In this document: positions 34,280 to 42,406 of the stretch, piece after piece | Layout: each line of letters opens with the position of its first letter | Numbering within the stretch: position 1 is the first letter of the stretch | Assembly: GCF_013284035.1 (NCBI RefSeq) | Contig: NZ_CP054141.1 | Coordinates: 1,426,001-1,490,000 of the forward strand | DNA: 64,000 nucleotides | Direction of reading: 5' to 3' | Origin: Flavobacterium sp. M31R6 | Lineage (GTDB): Bacteria > Bacteroidota > Bacteroidia > Flavobacteriales > Flavobacteriaceae | Program-made: the position numbers and the translations under genes | The notes under the pieces: generated by a model | Seen by the model: only the letters and a program-made list of their open reading frames with translations | Told to the model about the DNA's origin: nothing | Databases searched by the model: none

Positions 34280-34510
34280 TTAGTGCACTAAATTTTTCTT
34301 AGAGTTATCTTGATACCAATCCTTAAATTTTTTATTTGTTTTGTATTCCTCATCATGCAAAACGGTAAAAATTAAAAGCACTAGTAAGCTTACGCCAATA
34401 AGGTATAGCCCCATCAAAACTGGGAAAAATAGTTTTGTTTGGCATAGTGCTGCAAAAACTACAAGATAAATTGTGGTTAACCACGTTAGTTTAATTGCAA
34501 AATTTTTCAT
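34280..34510 (-). CDS. Small two-span membrane protein (76 aa)
   Basis: It begins MKNFAIKLTWLTTIYLVVFAAL, has two hydrophobic segments in the first 50 residues and ends in a Lys-rich soluble tail (YKTNKKFKDWYQDNSKKN). It is a plausible real gene with normal codon use. The family is not recognised. It converges on der across the terminator. Confidence 0.5.
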   Translation of the reverse strand: MKNFAIKLTWLTTIYLVVFAALCQTKLFFPVLMGLYLIGVSLLVLLIFTVLHDEEYKTNKKFKDWYQDNSKKNLVH

Positions 34511-34628
34511 GGCCTTAACTTTTCTATTAAAGTTACGGTCAATTTTTACAAAATTTAGTTAATTCATCATCAATCAATTCTTAAAATTGGATTGATAATC
34601 TGATAGGATTTAAGAGCTATTTTCTCTA

Positions 34629-35369
34629 TTATTTCTTTTTTTGAAGGTTTATTTTATGAAAAAAAGTAAACCTAATAATGTCCCTGTCAAAATAATCAAC
34701 ACCACTCGCGCGTTGTTGGAAACTGTTTAAATACCCCAATTCTAATGCAATATTTTTGTTGACACCGTATTGTAAAGCGGCATAAATTCTGTTTTGGTCA
34801 AATGTGTTTTTGACAACATTTTCACCGCCATTAATCATCAATTCGTCATATACAATTGCTTTCAAATACTGATTTTCCTTTTTCCAGCAGGAGTATTCCC
34901 CTTGAAGACGGTATCTGAATCTCCAATAGTAAGTAGTTCCTGGCAGCAATCCATCTTTATCGGCATTGTGAAAAAAACGTTCTTCAACTTGAAAGCGTTG
35001 ATTCAAGGTAAAGCTACCATATTCTTGCTTCCAAGTGATGTCCTGTTGGCCTCTGTATTCCGGTATTCTAAAATCGTAAGTGACTTCGGGAACTTGGGTT
35101 GCAACAGAGAAATACGCATATCCGGCGCCCACTTCTATGTTGTTATTGATTTTATAGCGTCCCTGAATTCGCATTTCATATAAATTCTCCTCGAAAGGAC
35201 TTATGAAAACCCGATTGTCAAATTCAGTATGAATGGACCATTTGTTGTTTATTGTCAATTGGTTGTAATATCGTGTCCAAAGTAAACTTTGATGATCTAC
35301 ATTTTTTTCGGTTTGCGCTCTGGAAACAAAACATACTAACAAAAGGCAAAAGATTCTGATGATTTTCAT
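34629..35369 (-). CDS. DUF2490 family outer-membrane-like protein
   Basis: About 246 residues, with a signal peptide (MKIIRIFCLLLVCFVSRAQ), then a series of amphipathic beta strands (SLLWTRYYNQLTINNKWSIHTEFDNRVF, EVGAGYAYF, FRYRLQGEY), ending in FTFFHKINLQKKK. It is probably a small beta-barrel of unknown function. The start at 35369 begins the signal peptide. It follows pstB by 70 bp on the same strand, where phoU often sits in phosphate operons; whether it is part of the operon is not certain. Confidence 0.75.
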   Translation of the reverse strand: MKIIRIFCLLLVCFVSRAQTEKNVDHQSLLWTRYYNQLTINNKWSIHTEFDNRVFISPFEENLYEMRIQGRYKINNNIEVGAGYAYFSVATQVPEVTYDFRIPEYRGQQDITWKQEYGSFTLNQRFQVEERFFHNADKDGLLPGTTYYWRFRYRLQGEYSCWKKENQYLKAIVYDELMINGGENVVKNTFDQNRIYAALQYGVNKNIALELGYLNSFQQRASGVDYFDRDIIRFTFFHKINLQKKK

Positions 35370-35439
35370 GAGGACTATTTCGGTTTTCGACAAATGTACA
35401 GAAACTCTATAACCTATATAGAATTTATTTTTTTTGCTG

Positions 35440-36201
35440 TTAAACCAAAAAGCCTTTTACGTAATCTTTGGTCAGTTTTTCTTTTGGATTCAAAAGCACT
35501 TCTTCGGTTGGACCAAATTCTATAATCTCTCCCATATAAACAAAACCGATATAATCAGAAACTCTTCGCGCTTGACGCAAAATGTGTGTGACCAAAACAA
35601 TTGTGTATTTGTCTTTTAATTGCATAAACAATTCCTCAATGGCTTGGGTTGAAATGGGGTCTAATGCCGATGTTGGTTCGTCTCCCAAAATAATTTCTGG
35701 TTCAATTGCTAGTCCTCTGGCCAAACACAATCGTTGCTGTTGTCCGATGGATAATCGGGTTGCAGGCGATTTAAGTCTGTCTTTTACTTCGTCCCAAAGA
35801 TTTACGCCACGAAGATATTTTTCGACGATTTCATCCAACTCTTTTTTGTTATGATTTCCGTGAATGCGCTGCCCGTAAGCAATATTATCATAAATATTCA
35901 TCGGCAACGGAAAAGGTCTTTGCGAGAGCAAACCCATTTTTTTTCGAATGTGGGTAACTTCGACTTTTGGGTCGTAAATGTTTTCGCCGTCAACCAAAAC
36001 TTTTCCGTCTACGCGCACATCATTTTGGCGGTCGAGTAATCGATTCATGGTTTTAAGTAAGGTCGTTTTTCCACAACCCGATGGACCAATTAGTGAGGTC
36101 ACTTTCTTGTCTGGAATGTCAAGATTAATGTTCTTTAGAATATGGTTTTCACCAATGTGGACATTTAAATTTTGGATACTTATGTGAGGTTGAATGATCA
36201 T
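35440..36201 (-). CDS. pstB: PstB-like ABC transporter ATPase
   Basis: This 253-residue ABC ATPase has Walker A GPSGCGKTT, Walker B ILGDEPTSALD, and PstB-like text (IYDNIAYGQRIHG). Two places depart from typical PstB: the signature reads LSIGQQQR instead of LSGGQQQR, and the Q-loop region is LLSQRPFPLP instead of the usual VFQKPNPFP. It energises the PstCA channel. Its ATG overlaps the pstA stop by 4 bp (ATGA). The transported oxyanion may not be phosphate. Confidence 0.8.
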   Translation of the reverse strand: MIIQPHISIQNLNVHIGENHILKNINLDIPDKKVTSLIGPSGCGKTTLLKTMNRLLDRQNDVRVDGKVLVDGENIYDPKVEVTHIRKKMGLLSQRPFPLPMNIYDNIAYGQRIHGNHNKKELDEIVEKYLRGVNLWDEVKDRLKSPATRLSIGQQQRLCLARGLAIEPEIILGDEPTSALDPISTQAIEELFMQLKDKYTIVLVTHILRQARRVSDYIGFVYMGEIIEFGPTEEVLLNPKEKLTKDYVKGFLV

Positions 36202-37037
36202 ATTTTATTTTTTGAAAGATTTTTGCTGGCTATTTTTGCCACAATGTTAATGACTAAAACAATAATGGTAAGGATTACTGCCGCGGCATAGGCTCTGTTT
36301 TGAACTTCTTTTATCGGGCTGCTCAATTGAAAAAAAATGGATAGAGGCAAAGTTGCGGCAGGTTGGTCGAGAGAGGTTGGAATACTATCGGTAAAGCCAG
36401 CTGTGAAAAGTACACAAGCCGCATCACCAATAGCTCTTCCGAAAGACAATAATATAGCGGTTATAATTCCAGGAATGGATTGTCGCAAGATGATTTTTGC
36501 GGTTTCATAGCGTGTTCCCCCAAGTGCGAAAACAGCGTTGCCCATATCTTCGGGCACGACGCGAACTACTTCATCTATTGCTCGAACCAGTATCGGAATT
36601 ATCATTAAAGTTACCGTAATGATTCCTGCTAATAATGAAGTTTTCAATCCCATATAGACCATAATTGCAAATCCAAAAGCACCGTAAACGATGGACGGAA
36701 TCCCAAACAGGATGTCGTAACTCAGTCGGGTAATCGTAGCCAATGTGGCGTTTCTTTTGGCATACACATTTATGTAAATAACAATTGGAAGACTGATCAA
36801 AAGTCCCAATAAAGTAGAACCTACAGTGATGTAAATCGATCCCACTATGGCATTCAAAATGCCACCTCCTTTACCAATGTAGAAGCCACCTTCTGGGATT
36901 TTTGAAACCATATCCCAATTCAAAGAACCAATTCCTTTGGAAAAAATGGTGTACACTATCATAAACAGGGTACTACTGATGATGATGGTACTCAGTATCA
37001 TCAAAACTTTGAATATATTTTCTTCTATTTTTCTCAT
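36198..37037 (-). CDS. pstA: PstA-like ABC permease
   Basis: This 279-residue permease has six hydrophobic segments and a BPD-type coupling motif (ALGGTRYETAKIILRQSIPGI). It contains a PstA-like YDILFGIPSIVYGAFGF stretch. It forms the inner-membrane channel with PstC. It is 12 bp after pstC and overlaps pstB by 4 bp, so the three are one translational unit. Confidence 0.85.
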   Translation of the reverse strand: MRKIEENIFKVLMILSTIIISSTLFMIVYTIFSKGIGSLNWDMVSKIPEGGFYIGKGGGILNAIVGSIYITVGSTLLGLLISLPIVIYINVYAKRNATLATITRLSYDILFGIPSIVYGAFGFAIMVYMGLKTSLLAGIITVTLMIIPILVRAIDEVVRVVPEDMGNAVFALGGTRYETAKIILRQSIPGIITAILLSFGRAIGDAACVLFTAGFTDSIPTSLDQPAATLPLSIFFQLSSPIKEVQNRAYAAAVILTIIVLVINIVAKIASKNLSKNKI

Positions 37038-37049
37038 GTTGATACCTGA

Positions 37050-37943
37050 TTAGTTATTTCTTTTTTCGATTCTATATAAAATAATTCTCGACAGTGCATT
37101 GAATAAAAAGATGATGACGAATAGGAGTAGGGCTGCAAACATCAATGCAGAATCGTACATCGGAATGGACATCATTTCCCCATAATTATTGGCGATAAGC
37201 GCCGGTAACGGATAAGCGGAGTCGAATAGGCTGTGCGGAACTTGTGCCAAATTACCGCAAACCATCAAAACGGCTATGGTTTCCCCAAAAGCTCTGGAAA
37301 TTGCCAGAACTACAGCCGCTACAATTCCGTCAAATGATTTTCGAAGAACTACTTTTTTGACGGTTTGCCATTGCGTAGCGCCTAATGACAAAGAAGCATT
37401 TCGTAAATCCTGTGGCACATTATCAAACACTTCAATGACAATGCTGATGATAAGTGGAAAAATCATAATTGCCAAAACAATTCCTCCTGCCAATACTGAA
37501 TAACCTGTTGTGAATTCTACGAAATGCGGAGCTATTTTGTCTTGTATTAAAGGTACAATTACCAAGACTCCCCAAACTCCATAAAGCACGGGTGGAATTC
37601 CCGATAATAATTCAATTAAGGGCAAAACCAATTTCCGAACTCTTATGTGAGCATACTCCGAAAGATAAATGGCAGTCAGCATTGATAAAGGCAAAGCAAT
37701 GATAATGGCAATTGCGGTTACCCAAAGTGTGCCGACTATAAAAGGATAAAATCCGAAGGCCTCTTTAAAAGGTTTCCATTCGGAGGAGAATAATAAATTA
37801 TAAAGTGAAGTGCTGTTTAAAATGGGTGTTGATTTGTAGAACAATCCAACGCCAATTAAAATCACCGTCGAAATGGACAGGATGGTTAACGCCAGAAATG
37901 TTTTACTGATGAGACGATCTTTGAGTAATCTTATGTTTTTCAT
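37050..37943 (-). CDS. pstC: PstC-like ABC permease
   Basis: About 297 residues with six hydrophobic segments; it has PLIELLSGIPPVLYGVWGVLV and the EAA-type loop SLGATQWQTVKKVVLRKSFDGI. The start ATG at 37943 is chosen because KNIRLLKDRLISK forms the cytoplasmic tail; the 8-residue upstream extension is not needed. It lies just after an intercistronic hairpin (37956-38008) that separates it from the binding-protein gene. Confidence 0.85.
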   Translation of the reverse strand: MKNIRLLKDRLISKTFLALTILSISTVILIGVGLFYKSTPILNSTSLYNLLFSSEWKPFKEAFGFYPFIVGTLWVTAIAIIIALPLSMLTAIYLSEYAHIRVRKLVLPLIELLSGIPPVLYGVWGVLVIVPLIQDKIAPHFVEFTTGYSVLAGGIVLAIMIFPLIISIVIEVFDNVPQDLRNASLSLGATQWQTVKKVVLRKSFDGIVAAVVLAISRAFGETIAVLMVCGNLAQVPHSLFDSAYPLPALIANNYGEMMSIPMYDSALMFAALLLFVIIFLFNALSRIILYRIEKRNN

Positions 37944-37955
37944 AATTGTAATAAA

Positions 37956-38008
37956 CCACCCCAGCAAAACTGTAACTCCTCATAGTTTTCAGTTCTTACA
38001 TAGGGTGG
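37956..38008 (-). promoter_or_regulatory. Intercistronic hairpin after the binding-protein gene
   Basis: CCACCC...GGGTGG outer stem with an inner AAAACTG/AGTTTT helix, sitting between pstS and pstC. Hairpins here often protect the binding-protein mRNA so that it is made in excess over the permease. Confidence 0.45.
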
Positions 38009-38028
38009 ATGTTTTATTTAGAAGAATA

Positions 38029-38976
38029 TTATTTTACCTTCGCTAATTCTTTTGTTAATTTTTCTTTGGAAAGTTTAATATATCCCGCTTCCGTAACGAA
38101 TTTTTGACCATCTGTAAGAATGTATTTTATGAATGCTTTGACAACGGCATTGTTTGGTTTTCCTGTGGTTACAAAATACAAATCTCTAGCTGGAGGTGAT
38201 GGGTATTTACCCGAAACAATGGCGGCAATCAATTGATCGATGTCATTATAAAAGTTTTCATCTGGATCTAATTTTCCATTATTGTTTAAATCAATTGGCA
38301 CAGCAACAATTCCATTGGTTGGTTTGTTGGTTTTGGTATCGTAGATGTAAACAATATTATTAAAACCTAACCCAGAAGGATCTCTTTGTACCGCTTGTGC
38401 CAATCCAGGATCTCCAAATACGGCAACTCCCTGTAAATCTTCTTGTTTTTTGCCAAAATAACTGGCCCAAGTTTCGGCGGCTCCGGCGGCATCAGATCGT
38501 GTGTAAACATGTATAGGAGCAGTGCTCTTGAAACCTAAAGCATTCCAAGTTTTGTATTTTCCGGTGATGAAAATATTATTAAAGGCTTCTTTTTTTACAC
38601 CTCTTTGGTATAATACTTTTCTATAGGGACTTGTTGCGCTTATTGTCGGAATTACTGCATCTTTGGTAACAGCAATGGCGTAAGCTCCTTTTTTGTATTC
38701 AGCAGCATTCAGTTCTCGTGATACCAATCCAATGTCGGTAACTTTAGATAAAACATCCGTTATTCCTTTTCCGGCACCTCCTGCTTGAATGTCTATTTTG
38801 ACATTAGGGTGTGTTTTTTTGAATTCTTCTGCCCATTTTACAGTAATCGGATACAATGCAAATGCTCCAGAAATGCTTATGTTTCCTGATAAATCTTGTG
38901 CCGAAACTTTATTTGGCGTAATGCTTGCAATTATTAACACTACTAGCGTCAATAATAAATTTCTGTTTGTTTTCAT
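38029..38976 (-). CDS. pstS: PstS-family periplasmic substrate-binding protein
   Basis: This 315-residue exported protein (signal peptide to about NKVSAQ) has the PstS fold: SGAFALYPITVKWAEEF, GAGKGITDVLS, LVSREL and TRSDAAGAAETWASYFG. In E. coli PstS the last loop is a GSGT-type sequence whose Ser and Thr hydroxyls bind phosphate; here both positions appear to be Ala by eye alignment. With the Cys/Met leader and Rrf2 gene upstream, a ligand other than phosphate is possible. It is 103 bp downstream of the TonB receptor gene, across a perfect hairpin. Confidence 0.75.
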   Translation of the reverse strand: MKTNRNLLLTLVVLIIASITPNKVSAQDLSGNISISGAFALYPITVKWAEEFKKTHPNVKIDIQAGGAGKGITDVLSKVTDIGLVSRELNAAEYKKGAYAIAVTKDAVIPTISATSPYRKVLYQRGVKKEAFNNIFITGKYKTWNALGFKSTAPIHVYTRSDAAGAAETWASYFGKKQEDLQGVAVFGDPGLAQAVQRDPSGLGFNNIVYIYDTKTNKPTNGIVAVPIDLNNNGKLDPDENFYNDIDQLIAAIVSGKYPSPPARDLYFVTTGKPNNAVVKAFIKYILTDGQKFVTEAGYIKLSKEKLTKELAKVK

Positions 38977-39030
38977 CTTATCTTACTTGTCTTGGTTTTT
39001 TTCTGTCTTTTTTATAAATAATATAAATCA

Positions 39031-39066
39031 CAAAGTTAACTTGTCGATTATGTCAAGTTAACTTTG
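39031..39066 (-). promoter_or_regulatory. Hairpin between the TonB receptor and pstS
   Basis: CAAAGTTAACTTG-tcgattatgt-CAAGTTAACTTTG: a perfect 13-bp stem, with the 39059-39066 side right after the receptor stop. There is no clean T-run, so it may be a partial terminator or an mRNA-stability element. Confidence 0.55.
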
Positions 39067-39079
39067 CGATTTTAATGAA

Positions 39080-41653
39080 TTATAGAGAATACTTTAATGT
39101 AACTCCATAAGTGATTTGATCTCCTAACACTGCTGCGTATTGCCCTGCATTTCCTCCGGCAGGCAACAATTGTTCGTAATAATTTTTGTTTAAAAGGTTG
39201 CGTCCCCAAATGTGAACAGATAAACCTTCTGATGCACGGAAACCTAAGCGACCATTAAAAATACCATAACCAGGAACCACTAAATATTTTGAAGCCGAAG
39301 GACTTGATGAGAATTCAGAACGGGCATAACCATCAAGAGCTATAAAGAATTTTCCTGCGTTAGCAAAGAATTTTGCTTTTTTTGAATATTCTCCGCTTAA
39401 ACTTCCTGCCCACCTTGAAACTCCAGGTAAATTAGAACCCGATACATCTTTAAATGACACTGCAGAACCCGTTTCTTCAAGTGGAAGAGGAGCATTTGTA
39501 AATTTAACATACTTACCGTCGCTATAAGTTCCAGCTCCGTAGAAGTTAAAATGCTTGTTAAGAATAAAACTAAAATCTAGTTCAACACCTTGTACACGTA
39601 CTTCATCAGCATTAGCAAGATAACCGCGGTTTACTCCCAATTCAGCTGCCTGAACATTGGTTTGGAAATCTTTGATATTTGTGTTATAGTATGTCAAGTT
39701 CAATATTGAATTTGGAACAGGAGAAGTTTTTACTCCAAATTCATAATGGGTAACATCTTCTGGCTTAACTGTTGCAAGATCAGCTAAAGTTTGTCCCGCA
39801 GCAGGAGTAGGAAGTCCTGCAACATTCACTCCAATAGGTTTGTAGCTTTTTGCAAAAGTTCCATAAGCATTGATTTTATCTGATGCTTTGTAGGATACAG
39901 TTATATTTCCAGAGAAGTCAGTATCATCATTATCTGATGAGAAGTTTTGATCTGTATAAACTTTCTTTTTCAATGCAATTAATTTAGGATCAGTGGTTTG
40001 AAGGCCTCCGTATGTTTTACGGTCATAATCAGCATCTTTCTTGTCATAATTGTATCTTAAACCAGGTAATACATGCAGTTTATCTGTTACAGCCCAGTCT
40101 AATTGACCGAATACCGCCGCACTTGTTGAATGTATTTGAGCATTTGTATGGATTCCATATCCTTCAAAAAGACCTGGAGTTTTCCATAATGCAGTATTTG
40201 CTGGAGTAAATGAGTCCTGAGCAAATCTCCATTGTGCGTTACCGGATTCCTCTGTGCCTTTTGTTTTTGATGTCTGGTCAATAAAAAAGACTCCAGCAAC
40301 ACCGCTTATTTTAGATGTAATCTGACCTGCGTAACGTACCTCTTGGGTAAATTGAGTTTGTCTCGATGGATTTTGTGATTTTGCAAGTTGTTGCAAACCT
40401 GTGAAATCTCTGTCATTAGATGGATCCCAAGTCCAGAATCTCCATGCAGTTGTTGAGGTAAGTGTTCCATTTCCAATTTTTGTGTCCACATTAAGTGATC
40501 CTCCGCCCAAATCCTGTCCTGAACGCCATGGGGTGTCATGGTCAATTTTACGATCGAAAGCATTTAAGCTTGGAAGTTGGTAGTTTAAATCAGCAATAAT
40601 TGCGTTAAATTGACGTTGTGGAACTCTATTTGTTGGAGCAACACCAGCAACTACTTGAGCATATCCATCATTATGTTGTGTTGTGATATCTCCTGCTAAC
40701 GTAATGTTTGTGTTTTCCGTTGGAGTAAAAAGCAATTGACCTCTAATACCTTGATTGTTCAGCGTGTTTGTTGGCTTTCCTGTTCTAATATTATCGATAA
40801 TACCATCACGTTGCGTACCCGAAAATGACAATCTACCAGCAACTTTTTTACTCAAAGCTCCAGTAACCGAAGCCTTGGCTTGAAGATAGGCATAATTTCC
40901 GTAACTCACTTCGAAGTCTGCACCTGAGTTGAAGCTTGGTTTGCGGGAAGTTATATTAAAAGCACCTGAAGTTGTGTTTTTACCAAATAAGGTTCCTTGC
41001 GGTCCGCGTAATACTTCAATTCTTTCTACATCGATAAAATCTAGAGTAGTTGCTGCAGGACGGGCATAATATACACCGTCAACATAGAAACCAACACCTG
41101 GATCGATACCGTCATTGGTTAGACCAAATGGTGATCCAAGACCGCGAATATTAATCCCAGTGTTTCTTGGGTTTGAAGAATAAAGCTGTACAGATGGAAC
41201 CAATTCTTTTATACGGTTCACGTTGAAAGCACCTGTCTGTTCAGCTTGTTTGCCTGTAACAACAGATACTGCGATAGGAATATCTTGTGCTTTTTCTATT
41301 CTACGTCTTGATGTTACAACTACCTCAGATAATACTTTTTCTTCACCAGTGCTAATTGTTATTTGAAAAGGTTTAGCAACAGTTGGTAGTTCGTTTATTT
41401 TAATTTCCTTGGTTGTGTAACCTAAGTATTGTACAATGATTGTAAATGGAAGTGTTTTGGCTTCAATGCTGAAATTACCATTAACATCAGTAGTTGATGA
41501 ATTAGTAGTTCCTTTTAGAACTATATTAACACCTTCTATAGGGGAGTCTTGATCGTTTTTTACAACTCCTTGTAAAAGGTTTTGACCATAAGAAGTCGAG
41601 AAAATTAGTAAAAAGAATAAACTTGCAATTGTTTTTATAAATGTATTTTTCAT
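39080..41653 (-). CDS. TonB-dependent receptor with carboxypeptidase-like domain
   Basis: This 857-residue protein has a signal peptide (to about STSYGQ), a CarboxypepD-like domain (LLQGVVKNDQDSPIEGVNIVLKG), then a plug (AQDIPIAVSVVTGKQAEQTG, RGLGSPFGLTNDGIDPGVGFYVDGVYYARP, IEVLRGPQGTLFGKNTTSGAFNITSRKP) and a barrel ending YSL. There is no SusD partner, so it is a classical receptor rather than a SusC. It is followed by an ABC importer, which could carry the same ligand across the inner membrane. A Met/Cys-codon leader precedes it, pointing to a sulfur-containing ligand. Confidence 0.9.
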   Translation of the reverse strand: MKNTFIKTIASLFFLLIFSTSYGQNLLQGVVKNDQDSPIEGVNIVLKGTTNSSTTDVNGNFSIEAKTLPFTIIVQYLGYTTKEIKINELPTVAKPFQITISTGEEKVLSEVVVTSRRRIEKAQDIPIAVSVVTGKQAEQTGAFNVNRIKELVPSVQLYSSNPRNTGINIRGLGSPFGLTNDGIDPGVGFYVDGVYYARPAATTLDFIDVERIEVLRGPQGTLFGKNTTSGAFNITSRKPSFNSGADFEVSYGNYAYLQAKASVTGALSKKVAGRLSFSGTQRDGIIDNIRTGKPTNTLNNQGIRGQLLFTPTENTNITLAGDITTQHNDGYAQVVAGVAPTNRVPQRQFNAIIADLNYQLPSLNAFDRKIDHDTPWRSGQDLGGGSLNVDTKIGNGTLTSTTAWRFWTWDPSNDRDFTGLQQLAKSQNPSRQTQFTQEVRYAGQITSKISGVAGVFFIDQTSKTKGTEESGNAQWRFAQDSFTPANTALWKTPGLFEGYGIHTNAQIHSTSAAVFGQLDWAVTDKLHVLPGLRYNYDKKDADYDRKTYGGLQTTDPKLIALKKKVYTDQNFSSDNDDTDFSGNITVSYKASDKINAYGTFAKSYKPIGVNVAGLPTPAAGQTLADLATVKPEDVTHYEFGVKTSPVPNSILNLTYYNTNIKDFQTNVQAAELGVNRGYLANADEVRVQGVELDFSFILNKHFNFYGAGTYSDGKYVKFTNAPLPLEETGSAVSFKDVSGSNLPGVSRWAGSLSGEYSKKAKFFANAGKFFIALDGYARSEFSSSPSASKYLVVPGYGIFNGRLGFRASEGLSVHIWGRNLLNKNYYEQLLPAGGNAGQYAAVLGDQITYGVTLKYSL

Positions 41654-41707
41654 TATTTCAATATGTTATATGTAATTAGTAGAATTTAAAATAAATTTTT
41701 TTAGGCT

Positions 41708-41806
41708 CTAGCACATACACATACACATCATTTGGAAAATGTTTTTTTCTAAATTTGGAAGATTTGTTTTCCTGACCTCGTTTTTTTTGCTTCGATTAAT
41801 TTGCAT
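41708..41806 (-). CDS. Met/Cys-codon leader peptide (32 aa)
   Basis: ATG at 41806 opens a 32-codon frame that begins MQINRSKKNEVRKTN and ends FQMMCMCMC before TAG: three Cys and four Met codons in the last seven. It lies 54 bp upstream of the TonB-dependent receptor gene and 42 bp after a TATATTTG -7 element. Its ending parallels the RMCCCC leader of the SusCD operon (10666-10752), with the same logic of sulfur amino acid codons next to the stop. No strong terminator hairpin follows, so control could be translational. Confidence 0.55.
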   Translation of the reverse strand: MQINRSKKNEVRKTNLPNLEKNIFQMMCMCMC

Positions 41807-41847
41807 TTTTTCTTAGTTTTGATTGTTAATCATACGTTAATTCGATG

Positions 41848-41881
41848 CAAATATATAATTAATTCTATAAAACTAGTATAG
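41848..41881 (-). promoter_or_regulatory. Receptor promoter with overlapping dyad operator
   Basis: On the minus strand TATATTTG (41848-41855) matches the -7 element. Ten bp upstream lies the inverted repeat CTATA-AAACTAG-TATAG (41865-41881) in the -20 to -33 zone, where a repressor would block the polymerase. The Rrf2 gene directly upstream is the obvious candidate to bind it. Confidence 0.4.
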
Positions 41882-41897
41882 TTTAAAATATATTTTT

Positions 41898-42311
41898 TTA
41901 TTTTTTTACCAATGAGGCGATTGTAATGCCTTGCATTGCTTTCAAAGTTTCGTCTCTAATCGTCATCAATCCGTGTCGCAATAGGCATTCAGACTCGCTT
42001 ACGCAATCAGAGCAACGCTCGTAAAAATTTAAGGATGCACAAGGAAGTAATGCAATTGCACCATCAAATAATCGGTGAATATCGGCTAAAGTGATTGTTT
42101 CTTTGTCTTTCAAAAGGTAATAACCACCATATTTCCCTTGCTTGCTACCTACAAAATGACCTCTCTTTAAATCCAAAAGTATTTGTTCCAAAAACTTTTT
42201 TGGAATAGAAGCTCCTTCCGCAATTTCAATGGTTCTTGAAATATGGTTTTCATCTTGTTGCGCTAAATATAGAAGCGCTTTTAGGGCATATTTGGTTTTA
42301 TGTGAAAGCAT
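41898..42311 (-). CDS. Rrf2-family transcriptional regulator
   Basis: This 137-residue protein has an N-terminal winged helix (MLSHKTKYALKALLYLAQ, IPKKFLEQILLDLKRGHFVGSKQGKYGGYYL) and a C-terminal cysteine cluster, LPCASLNFYERCSDCVSESECLL, with four Cys that could bind an Fe-S cluster or sense thiols. Rrf2 members include IscR, NsrR and the cysteine regulator CymR. It lies immediately upstream of the leader peptide and receptor, on the same strand, and a dyad overlapping that promoter is a likely operator. Confidence 0.88.
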   Translation of the reverse strand: MLSHKTKYALKALLYLAQQDENHISRTIEIAEGASIPKKFLEQILLDLKRGHFVGSKQGKYGGYYLLKDKETITLADIHRLFDGAIALLPCASLNFYERCSDCVSESECLLRHGLMTIRDETLKAMQGITIASLVKK

Positions 42312-42406
42312 TCTGGGCGATTAATTTTTAGAATGGATATAAAATTCAATGGATTCTTCTGGAGAATATATTTATGATTCAAATATAGACTTTTTTTTAA
42401 TTTTTT

